From Stenotrophomonas maltophilia (GTDB lineage Bacteria; Pseudomonadota; Gammaproteobacteria; Xanthomonadales; Xanthomonadaceae): 64,000 nucleotides of DNA. The number at the start of each line of letters is the position of its first letter. Position 1 is the stretch's first letter. The translations under genes were made by a program, and so were the position numbers. Under the pieces are notes generated by a model. It did not search any database. It saw only the letters and a program-made list of their open reading frames with translations, and was not told where the DNA came from. Shown piece by piece: positions 9,704 through 19,550 of this stretch. The stretch is from assembly GCF_006974125.1 (NCBI RefSeq), contig NZ_CP037858.1:2108001-2172000 (forward strand), given 5' to 3'.

Positions 9704-11242
9704 ATGACGGACCAGCCCGACCACCGCCCTGCCCCCGGTACCGCCCTTGGGCCGCCGGCACGCGTGCGCGCGGTGGTGGACGATGGGCTGGGCGACCGCG
9801 TGGTACTGCAGGGTGGCGGTGGCGTGGCCCTGCAGCAGCTGTTCGCGGGGGCCGATGCACCGGAACCACTGCTGGCGGCGTTCGCCAACGGCATGGCCAC
9901 CCTGCCCGGCGAACTGGGCGACATGGGCGACCGCCTGCAGTCGGCCCAGGCCAGCGCCGATTGGCCGCGCTATGGGCGCGCGATGCGGCAGCTGATCGAC
10001 AAGTACATCCGCACCATCGAGCAGCATTCGCCGGACGGGCAGCCGGAAAGCCTGCGCCTGTCCGAGCAGCTGCGGCTGCTGCTGGGTGGCGCCGTGGTGG
10101 CCCTGCTGCAGCACGACCCGGATCTGCGCGAACAAGCGCAGGCCCTGGCCACGCGCCTGCGCCAGTGGCAGCCGGGGACCGCACTGGAGCCGATCGAACA
10201 GGGCGTGCGCGAACTCGGCCACCAGGTCGGCGTGCGCGCCGAGAGCTGGCAGGAGCAGCAGGCGCTGCTGCTGGAGCTGTTCGCGCTGTTGTTGGAAAAC
10301 GTGAGCGAACTGCTGGACGACCGCAGCTGGCTGCAGGGCCAGATCGCTGCGGTACGCCAGCTGCTGGACGGGCCGCTGGAAGCTGAAGCGGTCGAGCGTA
10401 CCCGCGCTGAACTGCGCGAAGTGATCTACAAGCAGGGCCTGCTGCGCCAGGGCATCGACGATTCGAAGGCGGCGATGCGCGGGTTGATGGGCGAGTTCAT
10501 CGAGCGCATGGATGGCATGGCCACCAGCACCGGCGAATACCACGACCGCATCGGCAGCTACGCGTTGCAGCTGCGCGAGGCACGCAGCATCGCCGACCTC
10601 AACCAGCTGCTGCAGGACGTGATGCGCGACACCGGCAAGGTGCAGCAGCAGGCCGCGCAGGCCCGCGATCACCTGGCCAATGCGCGGCAGGAAGTGGAAC
10701 GTGCAGAGCAGCGCATTGCCGAGCTGGAGCAGGAACTGCGTGCCGCTGGTGACCTGGCACGCATCGATCCACTGACCCAGGCGCTGAACCGCCGCGGCCT
10801 GGACGAACTGCTGCAGCGTGAACTGGCGCGTGCCGCGCGCAACAACTCACCGCTGGGCGTGGCGGTGATCGACCTGGATGATTTCCACCTGACCAACGAG
10901 GCGCACGGCCACGCCGGTGGCGATGCATTGCTGCAGCACCTGGTGGCCGTGTGCAAGCTGCTGCTGCGCGCCACCGACGGCATCGCACGGCTGGGCGGCG
11001 ACGAGTTCGTGCTGGTGCTGCCGGAAACCCAGGGTGCCGACAGCATGGCCACCGTGCAGCGCCTGCAGCGCTCGCTGGCGCACCGCGTGCTGACCGTGCA
11101 GGACCGGCGCGTGCCAGTGCATTTCAGTGCCGGGTTGGCGCAATGGCAGCCGGGCGACGATACCGAAACCCTGCTGCGCCGCGCCGATGACGCGCTGTAT
11201 GCGGCCAAGCGGCAGGGCAAGAACCGGGTGCAGGCGGGCTGA
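9704..11242 (+). CDS. diguanylate cyclase (GGDEF) with long helical N-terminal region
   Basis: A 512-residue cytoplasmic enzyme making cyclic di-GMP. The first ~330 residues are mostly helical with no membrane segment. A coiled coil (about 310-350, AREQVERAEQRIAELEQEL-like heptads) leads into the GGDEF domain. The catalytic GGDEF is intact at residues 431-435. An RATD inhibitory (I) site begins nine residues before it, the expected spacing for RxxD, so product inhibition is likely. The ATG at 9704 has CAGGA upstream. I see no EAL domain. The input signal is unknown. Confidence 0.92.
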   Translation: MTDQPDHRPAPGTALGPPARVRAVVDDGLGDRVVLQGGGGVALQQLFAGADAPEPLLAAFANGMATLPGELGDMGDRLQSAQASADWPRYGRAMRQLIDKYIRTIEQHSPDGQPESLRLSEQLRLLLGGAVVALLQHDPDLREQAQALATRLRQWQPGTALEPIEQGVRELGHQVGVRAESWQEQQALLLELFALLLENVSELLDDRSWLQGQIAAVRQLLDGPLEAEAVERTRAELREVIYKQGLLRQGIDDSKAAMRGLMGEFIERMDGMATSTGEYHDRIGSYALQLREARSIADLNQLLQDVMRDTGKVQQQAAQARDHLANARQEVERAEQRIAELEQELRAAGDLARIDPLTQALNRRGLDELLQRELARAARNNSPLGVAVIDLDDFHLTNEAHGHAGGDALLQHLVAVCKLLLRATDGIARLGGDEFVLVLPETQGADSMATVQRLQRSLAHRVLTVQDRRVPVHFSAGLAQWQPGDDTETLLRRADDALYAAKRQGKNRVQAG

Positions 11243-11268
11243 CCGTCCGGCCCGCCGCAAACCGCTTT

Positions 11269-11332
11269 GGTAGGTGCCAACCTTGGTTGGCACACGCGGG
11301 AAACAAAGCGCCGACCAAGGTCGGCCTCTACC
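11269..11332. repeat. pair of GTAG-type palindromes
   Basis: GGTAGGTGCCAACC...TTGGCAC (11269-11293) is followed by GCCGACCAAGGTCGGC ending CTCTACC (11310-11332). The two are in inverted orientation between convergent genes and may serve as a shared transcript end. Confidence 0.8.
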
Positions 11333-11349
11333 TTGCGACCCGCCGGTGA

Positions 11350-12276
11350 TTACTTCCCGCGCAGCTTCTGGAACCCGGTCACCGCCGCCAGCACGATGGC
11401 GCCGGCGATGATGCCGACCACCATGTTGGCCGCAGCACTGATCAGCCAGCCCCACTGCCCTTCGCCGCCCAGCGCCTGCACCGCGTGGTGCAGCGCCGGC
11501 ACGTTGTGCACCAGGATGCCGCCGCCGACCAGGAACATGGCGATGGTGCCGGCCACCGACAGGAACTTCATCAGCCACGGCGCCGAGGCCACCAGGCCAC
11601 GGCCGAAGGCAGCGATGGCACCGCCCTTGCGCGACAGGTACAGGCCGACGTCGTCGAGCTTGACGATGCCCGCCACCAGCCCATAGACGAAGACCGTCAT
11701 CGCCAGTGCAACCACGGCCAGGGTGACCACCTGGTTGGTGAACGATGCGGTAGCGACCACGCCCAGGGTCAATACGATGATCTCGGCGGAGAGGATGAAG
11801 TCGGTGCGGATCGCGCCTTTTACCTTGTCCTTCTCCCACGCCACCATGTCCACCTGGGTATCGGACAGTGCCTTGCGCCGTTCGGCCTGATGCTCGGCGT
11901 CGTCCTCGGCTGAGTGCAGGAAGCGGTGCGCCAGCTTCTCCACGCCTTCGAAACAGAGGAAGGCACCACCGATCATCATCAGCGGCACGATCAGCGGCAC
12001 GTTCCAGCCGCGACTGTGCAGCCAGGCCTCCAGCGCGCTGATCGCCAGTGCCGCCGGCACCAGGATCACCTTGTTGACCAGCGAGCCCTTGGCCACCGCC
12101 CACACCACCGGCAGTTCGCGGTTGGCGTTGACCCCGGTGACCTGCTGCGCGTTCAGCGCCAGGTCGTCGCCCAGCACGCCGGCGGTCTTCTTCGCCGCGA
12201 CCTTGGTCAGGACCGAGACATCGTCGAGGAGGGTGGCGATATCGTCGAGCAGGGCGAACAGGCTGGCACCGGCCAT
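11350..12276 (-). CDS. DUF808 (YedI-like) inner-membrane protein
   Basis: A 308-residue membrane protein of the DUF808 family. The N-terminus is diagnostic (MAGASLFALLDDIATLLDDVSV), followed by the conserved KTAGVLGDDLALNAQQV. Five or more hydrophobic segments follow, including LIVPLMMIGGAFLCFEGVEK. No biochemical role is established for this family. It is convergent with the diguanylate cyclase gene and divergent from the UbiB-type kinase gene. Confidence 0.9.
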   Translation of the reverse strand: MAGASLFALLDDIATLLDDVSVLTKVAAKKTAGVLGDDLALNAQQVTGVNANRELPVVWAVAKGSLVNKVILVPAALAISALEAWLHSRGWNVPLIVPLMMIGGAFLCFEGVEKLAHRFLHSAEDDAEHQAERRKALSDTQVDMVAWEKDKVKGAIRTDFILSAEIIVLTLGVVATASFTNQVVTLAVVALAMTVFVYGLVAGIVKLDDVGLYLSRKGGAIAAFGRGLVASAPWLMKFLSVAGTIAMFLVGGGILVHNVPALHHAVQALGGEGQWGWLISAAANMVVGIIAGAIVLAAVTGFQKLRGK

Positions 12277-12385
12277 GGGAAGTCCAGAGAGGGAATGAGC
12301 GGATTCTGACCGATACCGGGGCGGCTGCGGAAGCGGTCGGATTCACCGCGTGCCTACCGCCCCCCGGCGACACTGCGGAATCCGG

Positions 12386-12412
12386 ACATTGCCGGCCAGC
12401 GGCCGGCACGAC
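12386..12412. repeat. CCGGCCAGCGGCCGG palindrome
   Basis: A single GTAG-type hairpin (GCCGGCCAGCGGCCGGC) lies between the divergent DUF808 and UbiB-type genes. It is the same class as those near 95, 16985 and 29050. Confidence 0.75.
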
Positions 12413-12437
12413 CGTCTTTGCCGCATGGGAGTTCCGC

Positions 12438-14129
12438 TTGAGCAATCCGCCCACCGCCAATGGCAATCCCCCGCTGGTCAAAGGCATGAACCGGCGCAGC
12501 CAGATCCTGCGCCTGCTGATGCGCTACCGCCATTCGGGCGTGTTCTCGGGCATGAACCTGGACGCCGCCAGCAACCAGGCCGACGTGCCGGCCGACGGCA
12601 ACCCGGAGCAGTTCGTCAGCGATCTGGAAGCGCTGGGGCCGACCTTCGTCAAGCTGGGCCAGATGCTGTCCACCCGCCCGGACATGGTGCCGGTGGAGTT
12701 CGCCACCGCACTGGAGCGCATGCAGGAGAAGGTGGCCGAGATTCCGGTCGAGCGCATCCATGCCATCGTCGAGCAGGAACTGGGCGCACCGGTGAACAAG
12801 CTGTTCGCCGCGTTCGATCCCGAGCCGCTGGGCTGTGCGTCGATCGCGCAGGTGCATCGCGCGGTGCTGCACGATGGCCGCCAGGTGGCGGTGAAGGTGC
12901 AGAAGCCTGAAGTGGCTGCACAACTGCGCTCGGACCTGGAGGCGCTGCGCAGCTTCGCGCTGGCCGCCGATCACCTGACCCAGGTCGGCCGCCGCGTGCG
13001 CCTGCGCGACTGGCTCAACGAGTTCGCCAAGACCCTGATGCAGGAGCTGGACTATCACGCCGAGGCTGAGAACCTGGCCCGTTTCGGCCGACACCTGAAG
13101 CCGTTCCGCCGCCTGTGGATTCCCCAGCCGCTGTGGGACTACAGCAGCCAGCGCGTACTGACCATGGAGCTGGCCACCGGCGTGCGCGTGGACGCGATTC
13201 CCGATGTGCGCCGCACCGAACAATCGATGGACCCGCTGGCGGCGGCGCTGATCCGCGGCTACCTGGACCAGATCTTCGTGCATGGCGAGATCCACGCCGA
13301 CCCGCATCCCGGCAACCTGCGGGTGATGCCGGATGGGCGCCTGGCGATCTTCGACCTGGGCATGGTCGCGCATATGCCACCACGCCTGCGCGAGCGGCTG
13401 TTGAAGATCCTGTTCGCCGCCGTCGATGGTCGCGGCGAGGAAGTGGCCGACGACCTGATCAGCATCAGCACGCGGTTGGAGGCGTTCGACGAAGAGCGCT
13501 ACCTGCGCGAGACCGGCCAGCTGATCGCACGCTATGCGGCCAGTGGCAGTTTCTCCGAAGGCCGCGTGGTGCTGGACATGGTGCGCATCGCCACCGCCTG
13601 CGGCCTGCGTACACCGCCGGAGCTCAGCCTGCTCGGCAAGGCGCTGCTCAACCTGGAAACCGTATGCCGCTTGCTGGCACCGGACCTGGATACCCGCCGC
13701 ATCGTCGAACGGCAGCTGCAGCACGTGATGCGTGCGCGCCTGAAAAAATCCCTGTCTGCGGCCAACCTCGCCAGCGAGGCGATGGAGCTGCAGCAGCTGC
13801 TGCGCGATGGGCCACGCAAGCTGTCGGACATCATGGCATTGCTGGCCGAGAACCGCCTGCAGATGAAGGTGACCGGGCTGGAAGAATCGCGGTTGATGGA
13901 AAACCTGCAGAAGATCGCCAACCGCGTAGCGGCCGGCATCATCAGTGCGGCATTGATCATGGCGGCGGCAATGATGATGAAGATCGACACCGGTTGGCAT
14001 CTATTCGGCTACCCGCTCATTGCGCTGATTCTGTTGTTCATCGGTGTGGTGCTCGGCCTTGGCATCGTGACCAGTGCATTGCTGTTCGACCGTCGCGCGC
14101 GGGCACGCGAAGAACGCGGGCATCGCTAG
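12438..14129 (+). CDS. UbiB/AarF-family ABC1-type atypical kinase
   Basis: A 563-residue ABC1/ADCK kinase-like protein of the kind required for ubiquinone synthesis or lipid handling. The family-specific N-terminal motif is visible (LGPTFVKLGQMLSTRPDM near residue 75), then the Ala-rich loop PLGCASIAQVHRA, the VAVKVQKP lysine, HADPHPGNL and FDLGM. Two C-terminal transmembrane helices (about 495-550) anchor it. The TTG at 12438 has GGGAG six bases upstream; the next ATG is 16 codons inside. A UbiB paralogue cannot be excluded, so I give no symbol. Confidence 0.88.
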   Translation: MSNPPTANGNPPLVKGMNRRSQILRLLMRYRHSGVFSGMNLDAASNQADVPADGNPEQFVSDLEALGPTFVKLGQMLSTRPDMVPVEFATALERMQEKVAEIPVERIHAIVEQELGAPVNKLFAAFDPEPLGCASIAQVHRAVLHDGRQVAVKVQKPEVAAQLRSDLEALRSFALAADHLTQVGRRVRLRDWLNEFAKTLMQELDYHAEAENLARFGRHLKPFRRLWIPQPLWDYSSQRVLTMELATGVRVDAIPDVRRTEQSMDPLAAALIRGYLDQIFVHGEIHADPHPGNLRVMPDGRLAIFDLGMVAHMPPRLRERLLKILFAAVDGRGEEVADDLISISTRLEAFDEERYLRETGQLIARYAASGSFSEGRVVLDMVRIATACGLRTPPELSLLGKALLNLETVCRLLAPDLDTRRIVERQLQHVMRARLKKSLSAANLASEAMELQQLLRDGPRKLSDIMALLAENRLQMKVTGLEESRLMENLQKIANRVAAGIISAALIMAAAMMMKIDTGWHLFGYPLIALILLFIGVVLGLGIVTSALLFDRRARAREERGHR

Positions 14130-14373
14130 CGCGTCAGCGAAAACACCCGTATTCATGCGGTTTTTAATGCAATCCAACGAACCCTTTCACGCTCGTTTTA
14201 CCTTCTGAGCGCGATTGCGCGCGCGTCATTTCAACAAACATTTCAGTCAGGTTCGTGCATGCACTATCGGGTCATCGGCCTGTCATGTGAGTGTGCTTGC
14301 GGCAGCGTCGGTCGGATGGACACGCGTCGGTACGACGTCCATCACCACCACCCCGTCACTGCCGAAGCTGCCT

Positions 14374-16479
14374 ATGCTCTGGATACTGCTGCTGTCGTTG
14401 TTGCTGCTGTGCTGGTTGTTCCTCGCGTCCGACAAGTGGGTGTGGTGGAAGGCCGGTGCGTTCTCGCTGCTGCTGCTCGCGCTCAGTGCGTGGTGGCTGA
14501 TCGACAAACTGTCCGGTGATGGGCTCAACGCCGCCACGCTGTACCACCTCGGCGCTGACATGGAAGGCGCCGGTGTCTCCGACTTCAAGGGCTACATTGC
14601 CGGCTTCATCGTGCTGGCGCTGGTCTCGCTGCTGCCGCTGTTCGCCACGCGGGTGAAGCGCTGGCGCCGGCCCGGCCACGGTGGCGCGTTGTTCGCCGGG
14701 TTCGCGGCCGTGTGGGTGGCCACGATCATGATCAGCCCACTGGCCCGCGACGGCCAACGCCTCTACCAGCAGCTGCGTCCGGTCGACTTCGCCCGCATCG
14801 CCCCCGAGTACCAGGTACCGACGCAGCCCCTGCAGCGTCCGCGCAACATCGTCTGGATCTACGGCGAGAGCCTGGAGCGCACCTACCTGGACGAGAACGT
14901 GTTCCCGGGCCTGATGCCCCATCTCAACCGCCTGGCCGCGAAGTCGCTGGACGTGCGCGGGCTGGCCTCGGCCGAGGGCAGCGGCTGGACCATCGCCGGG
15001 CTGGTGTCGTCGATGTGCGGCGTGCCGCTGACCACCTCGCAGGGCGATGAGAACAGCATGGACCGCATGGGCAGCTTCCTGCCCAAGGCGGTGTGCCTGG
15101 GCGATTACCTGAAGCAGCAGGGCTACACCAACCATTATCTTGGCGGTGCGAACGGCCAGTTCGCCGGCAAGGGCCAGTTCCTGGCCAGCCACGGCTTCGA
15201 CGAAGTGCATGACCTGGCCTGGTTCAAGCAGCAGAAGAAGATCGGCCGCATCCACTACTCGGCCTGGGGCGTGCACGACGACGTGCTGCTGGATACCGCC
15301 TACCAGCGCTTCGAGCAGCTCTCGCGTGCCGGTTCGCCGTTCATGCTGACCACGCTGACCATGGACACCCATCATCCGGCTGGCCACCTGCCGGTATCGT
15401 GCAAGGGCGAGCGCTACCAGAGCCAGTACGGCAACATCAACATGCTCAACGCGCTCAAGTGCAGCGACCGGCTGATCTCGCAGCTGGTGCAGCGCATCCA
15501 GGCCAGCCCGTACGGCAAGGACACGCTGATCGTGATCGCCTCCGACCACCTGGCGATGCCCAACGATCTGACCCACATCCTGACCCGGCAGAAGCGCGAG
15601 AACCTGCTGCTGTTCCTGGGCGATGGCATTGCCCCCCAGCAGCTCAGCGCCGACGCCGGCACCACTCTGGATTCGGGCGCGACCCTGCTCAGCCTGCTGG
15701 ACCCGAACCTGAAGACGATGGGCTTTGGCCGTTCGCTGATCGATACCCAGCGTGCGCCCAGCGCCAGCGTGGCCACCCAGCGCGATGGCGGCCGCGATTA
15801 CCCGCAGTACCTGGCTTTCGCGCGTTCGCTGTGGCTGGGTGAACCGACCCGCGAGCTGAAGATCGATGGCGATGACCAGGTGGTGGTGGGCCTGCAGCAC
15901 GTGCAGCCACCGGTGCTGCTGGAGTACGACAAGGATTGGGGCTTGAAGTCGGTGTACCTGGAAAACACCTCGCGCCAGTTCGATGATGCCAACCCGGACA
16001 ACACCCTGGCCTACGTCGACCGTTGCACCGCATTCGAGGACGGCTCGGCCGACGGTGACTGGTGTGCCCTGCTGGTCAACCGCGACAACGGCATCAAGCT
16101 CTACCGCGACAACGACCTGCGTGGCGGCATCGCGGTGGATGCACCGCTGGACGCATTCCAGGGCCCGCGCCCGAGCGTGCGCCAGGCGCACATGATCACC
16201 CAGAAGGGTCGCCGTACCCGCGCCGGCCAGTACATGCTGCAGCTGGTGGCGAGCACGCGCCCGGATCGCGGTTTCTGGATCGAGGCGGTGTCCTCGCAGC
16301 GCAAGGTGGTGCTGGCCCAGCAGTGGGTGCAACCCGATGCCGACGGCAAGATCAACGTGTCGTTCGGGCTTGACCACGAAGTGGATGACCTGGAGATCCG
16401 CGCGTGGCTGAACCACGCCGAGAAGCTGGCGGTGGATACGTTCGCACTGGTGCCATCCCGCAGCCGACCGCGGGGATAG
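14374..16479 (+). CDS. opgB: phosphoglycerol transferase I (OpgB/MdoB-like)
   Basis: A 701-residue membrane enzyme of the alkaline-phosphatase/sulfatase superfamily that transfers phosphoglycerol from phosphatidylglycerol to osmoregulated periplasmic glucans. About four N-terminal transmembrane segments (residues 1-120) are followed by a large periplasmic domain. From memory of E. coli OpgB, matching blocks are GDGLNAATLYHL, VWIYGESLERTYLDE with the catalytic Glu/Ser-Leu-Glu region, SGWTIAGLVSS, LTMDTHHP, and VIASDHLAMPND. It is shorter than E. coli OpgB (~760). The ATG at 14374 is the best membrane-compatible start, but its ribosome site is weak. The gene stands alone. Confidence 0.9.
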   Translation: MLWILLLSLLLLCWLFLASDKWVWWKAGAFSLLLLALSAWWLIDKLSGDGLNAATLYHLGADMEGAGVSDFKGYIAGFIVLALVSLLPLFATRVKRWRRPGHGGALFAGFAAVWVATIMISPLARDGQRLYQQLRPVDFARIAPEYQVPTQPLQRPRNIVWIYGESLERTYLDENVFPGLMPHLNRLAAKSLDVRGLASAEGSGWTIAGLVSSMCGVPLTTSQGDENSMDRMGSFLPKAVCLGDYLKQQGYTNHYLGGANGQFAGKGQFLASHGFDEVHDLAWFKQQKKIGRIHYSAWGVHDDVLLDTAYQRFEQLSRAGSPFMLTTLTMDTHHPAGHLPVSCKGERYQSQYGNINMLNALKCSDRLISQLVQRIQASPYGKDTLIVIASDHLAMPNDLTHILTRQKRENLLLFLGDGIAPQQLSADAGTTLDSGATLLSLLDPNLKTMGFGRSLIDTQRAPSASVATQRDGGRDYPQYLAFARSLWLGEPTRELKIDGDDQVVVGLQHVQPPVLLEYDKDWGLKSVYLENTSRQFDDANPDNTLAYVDRCTAFEDGSADGDWCALLVNRDNGIKLYRDNDLRGGIAVDAPLDAFQGPRPSVRQAHMITQKGRRTRAGQYMLQLVASTRPDRGFWIEAVSSQRKVVLAQQWVQPDADGKINVSFGLDHEVDDLEIRAWLNHAEKLAVDTFALVPSRSRPRG

Positions 16480-16560
16480 GGTTCTTTGCAGGGCTGCGCC
16501 CTGCACCCGCCACAAGCCGGAGCAACAGCAACGGCAACAGCGTGCATTCCGTGGTTGGGC

Positions 16561-16656
16561 GGGGCGGTGCCGGAGTGCGGGGACGCCGTAAATCCGTCCC
16601 TGGAGGCTTGGCAGCCGCATCCATGCGGCTGACACCCCGCACTCCGACACCGCCCC
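16561..16656. repeat. long-arm hairpin element, copy 1
   Basis: Arms at 16561-16582 and 16635-16656 pair over 22 bases with one G-T wobble. The 52-base interior includes CAGCCGCAT/ATGCGGCTG, a second perfect 9-bp hairpin. The interior is nearly identical to the reverse complement of the interior of copy 2, while the arms have different sequence. The element is therefore conserved in structure, not only in sequence. Confidence 0.85.
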
Positions 16657-16844
16657 ACCTCTGACAGGTTCCTAGCGTCTGGTAGACCCACGCCACGCGC
16701 GGATGAAACTCGATCGAAATCGAATATTTCGACAATTGATCGAAGAACATCCACGCATGGCGTGGATCTACGTGCCGACCAAGGTCGACACCCACCAAGA
16801 GCACGCCATGCCATTCCGACAGATCGCGGAAAACTGTCGAAGGT

Positions 16845-16940
16845 GGGGTGGGTCCGGTTGCGGGGGTGTCAGCCGCATGGATGCGGCTGCCAAGCCTCCA
16901 TGGACGGATTCACGGCGTCCCCCGCAACCGGACCCACCCC
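16845..16940. repeat. long-arm hairpin element, copy 2 (inverted orientation)
   Basis: Arms at 16845-16866 and 16919-16940 are perfectly complementary over 22 bases. Copy 2 has the same total length (96 bases) as copy 1 and an interior that is its reverse complement with about two differences. The arm sequence differs from that of copy 1. Confidence 0.87.
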
Positions 16941-17039
16941 GCCATCCCTCAGGAAACCAGCTTTTGCTGTTGCTGTTGAAGTTGCCGGCCAGCGGCCGGC
17001 ACTACCGCGGGTGCAGGGCGCAGCCCTGCAGAACACCCC

Positions 17040-19469
17040 CTACTCCTGCGGATCGCGGGTGATGTGGATATCGGTCGGGGTCGACAGCGGAATGTTCCGC
17101 TCGGCCAGGATCTGCAGCAGGCTGAAGTACAGATCGCTGCGGGTGGCGTAGACCTGCCGCGGACTGGCCACGTACGCAAAGCTGTTGATGGTGATCTGGC
17201 CACCGGCGATGCTGTCGATGTAGACCGTCGGTGCCGGCTGCTCCAGTACGTTGGTGTGCGCGGTGTACGCATCCAGCAGCGCCTGGCGCAGGTTGCTGAC
17301 ATCGGTGCTGGGTGGCACCGCGAACTGGATCTGGATGCGGCCCTGGTTGTTGCCCATCGTCATGTTGCGCACAGTCTTGGTGACCAGCTCGGAGTTGGGC
17401 ACGATCAACGTCGACTTGTCGCCCACCTGGATCTCGGTCGAACGCAGGCTGATGCGGCGGATGTCACCCTCCTGGTCGCCCAGCTTCACCCAGTCGCCGA
17501 TCTTCACCGGGCGCTCGGCCAGCAGGATCAGGCCGGAGACGAAGTTCTGGGTGATCACCTGCAGGCCGAAACCAATACCCACCGACAGCGCGCTGACCAG
17601 CAATGCCAGCTTGCTCAGCTGCAGGCCCATCGCGCTCAACGCCCAGATCACCGCGATGATGATGCCCACGTAGCGAGCAACGGTGCTCACCGAATTGCGT
17701 GCTCCCAGGTCCAGCTCGGTCTTGGGCAGATAGGTGTCGGTCAGCCAGCGCTGTACCAGCTGGGTAACGGCCAGGCCAGCCAGCAGCACCAGCACCGCCA
17801 GCACGATGCGCACCGGCTCCAACTTGGTTCCGCCAATATCGAATCCAGAGGTGAACAGCGAAGAAAAGCGCTCCACCACCGCGCCGATGTTGCCGAACGG
17901 CGCCACCAGCGCCAGCAGTGCAAGCAGCACGACCACCGTACGCAGCGCTGCCGACAGCAGCACGCCGGCCTGCTCCAGCCGCGAAACGCTCAGGCCGGTG
18001 CTGAGCAGGATGGTCTGGCCGACCTTGCTGTCGGCGTTGAGCATCCAGGTGCTCAGGTCATCGACGAACTTGAACAGCAGGGTCGCGGCCAGCACTACGA
18101 TGCTGCCGCCGATCAGCTGCTGGTTCACGAACTTGGCGAAATTCAGGTAGCCCAGCAACGTGGCAATGATGGCGGCCACCACGGCGATATTGCCCGCTAC
18201 CCGGGCCAGTACCAGCCAGCTGCTGCGGCGCACTGGCGTACTCACGCCAAGGCCATCGGCCTGTGCTTCCAGCTTGGCCTCGGCCTCGGCGGTCTGCCTC
18301 CGATGCAGGCGCGCCAGCGTCACCAGCATGGCCATGATCAGGCCGAGGTAGGTCAGTGCAATCAGGCCATCCAGCGCCACGGTGGTCACATCGCTGGTGC
18401 GCGTGGCCTGATCGATCGCCACAAGCACCGTGCTCAGCCAGGCCAGTGCCGCCGCGCCCCAGGCGTACTTGCGCAACTTGAGCGCGGCGGTGTCGTCCAG
18501 GTTCAACAATCGCCATGACGGGCGCTTGGGCACCAGCAGGCAGGCGCTGAGCGCAGCGATGAAGGCAGCGCGGAAGGTTGCGGTTTCCAGACCGTCGGCC
18601 ACCACCTGCAGGCGCGGCGCGATCGCATCAACGGCATCCAATGCTGCCATCAGCACCACTACCGCATAACCGGGCAGCAGCGTCCCCACCAGCAGCAGCC
18701 ACATGGCCAGTCCAGACCGGCGCAGGCGACCATCGGGCGCTTGGTCGGACGCGGCGAACTGCCGCCCCAGGCGGCGCAGCCACAGCCGCAGCGGGAACAT
18801 CATCGCCAGCGCGGCCAGCAGGCCCAGCAAGGGCGTGCCCCAGCCATTGGTGCGGATACCGTTGATCAGCGTGTCACGCCCCTGCTCGGCCAGCGGCGCA
18901 ACGCGCGCGATATCGATCGGCAGGCGCTCGGCCACCTTGCTCCACAACGCAGGCGACAGCGGCGAGGCGACCTTCTGCCCCAGTTCTTCCGTGCGTTGTG
19001 CGGTGCGCTGCTGGTCGATGTCGGTCGCCAGCTGCTGGGCACGCACGGCACTGGTCCTGGCCTGGGCCACCGATGCGGCCAGTCCGTCGCGCTGCTTGTT
19101 GAGGGTGCGCCGTTGCGCCGCCAGTTCCGGCGGCTCTGTGGCGCCCTCGGCAGGCGTGCCCAGCTGCGCCAGCTGTTCGTCGAGGCGGTCCAGCTGCGGC
19201 TGCAGCGCCTTCTCCAGCGCCTCTGCATCACGCCGTGCCTTCGAAGCATCCTCGGACAGCATGGCCAATGTTTCGATGGCCGCGGCATCGCCACGCTTGC
19301 GGTCGACTTCCTTCAGCTTCGCATCGATATCCGCCAGCTGCTGCTTCGGCGTGGGGTCCTCATCCTGTGCCAGCACCGGTGCGGACAGCAGGAAGGCAGT
19401 GCACAGCAGCAGGGCCAGCCAGGGCCCCCGTGCACGGATCGATCGCAGGAAAGAAGACACGCCAGCCAC
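17040..19469 (-). CDS. MscS-family mechanosensitive channel with large N-terminal region (MscK/DUF3772-like)
   Basis: An 809-residue inner-membrane channel. A signal peptide (residues 1-35, ending PVLAQ) is followed by a periplasmic coiled-coil region of about 160 residues, then roughly ten hydrophobic segments. The C-terminal third is an MscS core: the pore-lining helix SALSVGIGFGLQVITQNFVSG, then LILLAERPVKIGDWV and the beta domain with IVPNSELVTKTV. Such channels release solutes on hypo-osmotic shock. Its neighbour opgB makes osmoregulated glucans, so the convergent pair both concern osmotic balance, which may be coincidence. Confidence 0.9.
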   Translation of the reverse strand: MAGVSSFLRSIRARGPWLALLLCTAFLLSAPVLAQDEDPTPKQQLADIDAKLKEVDRKRGDAAAIETLAMLSEDASKARRDAEALEKALQPQLDRLDEQLAQLGTPAEGATEPPELAAQRRTLNKQRDGLAASVAQARTSAVRAQQLATDIDQQRTAQRTEELGQKVASPLSPALWSKVAERLPIDIARVAPLAEQGRDTLINGIRTNGWGTPLLGLLAALAMMFPLRLWLRRLGRQFAASDQAPDGRLRRSGLAMWLLLVGTLLPGYAVVVLMAALDAVDAIAPRLQVVADGLETATFRAAFIAALSACLLVPKRPSWRLLNLDDTAALKLRKYAWGAAALAWLSTVLVAIDQATRTSDVTTVALDGLIALTYLGLIMAMLVTLARLHRRQTAEAEAKLEAQADGLGVSTPVRRSSWLVLARVAGNIAVVAAIIATLLGYLNFAKFVNQQLIGGSIVVLAATLLFKFVDDLSTWMLNADSKVGQTILLSTGLSVSRLEQAGVLLSAALRTVVVLLALLALVAPFGNIGAVVERFSSLFTSGFDIGGTKLEPVRIVLAVLVLLAGLAVTQLVQRWLTDTYLPKTELDLGARNSVSTVARYVGIIIAVIWALSAMGLQLSKLALLVSALSVGIGFGLQVITQNFVSGLILLAERPVKIGDWVKLGDQEGDIRRISLRSTEIQVGDKSTLIVPNSELVTKTVRNMTMGNNQGRIQIQFAVPPSTDVSNLRQALLDAYTAHTNVLEQPAPTVYIDSIAGGQITINSFAYVASPRQVYATRSDLYFSLLQILAERNIPLSTPTDIHITRDPQE

Positions 19470-19550
19470 ACCGTTTCGCGCGGACCACCGCGCCTGCGCG
19501 CGACTATACGGCAGAGCCGGTAAAGGGCGGATGGGGGACCCGCAGCAGTA

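Larger units (their letters stand above)
16480..17039. other. 560-base gene-free stretch packed with palindromes
   Basis: The gap between opgB and the MscS-type gene holds no convincing protein gene. It contains two long covarying hairpin elements (16561-16656 and 16845-16940, listed separately). It also has CCACGCATGGCGTGG with flanks (about 16745-16775), a GTGCCGACCAAGGTCGACAC-like hairpin (16773-16792) and a CCGGCCAGCGGCCGG hairpin (about 16984-17000). Confidence 0.7.

Noticed and set aside
10847..12487. Long minus-strand frame across the diguanylate cyclase end and DUF808 gene
   Set aside because: It lies in another frame over two clear genes and is Gly/Arg/Pro-rich, typical of high-GC shadow frames.
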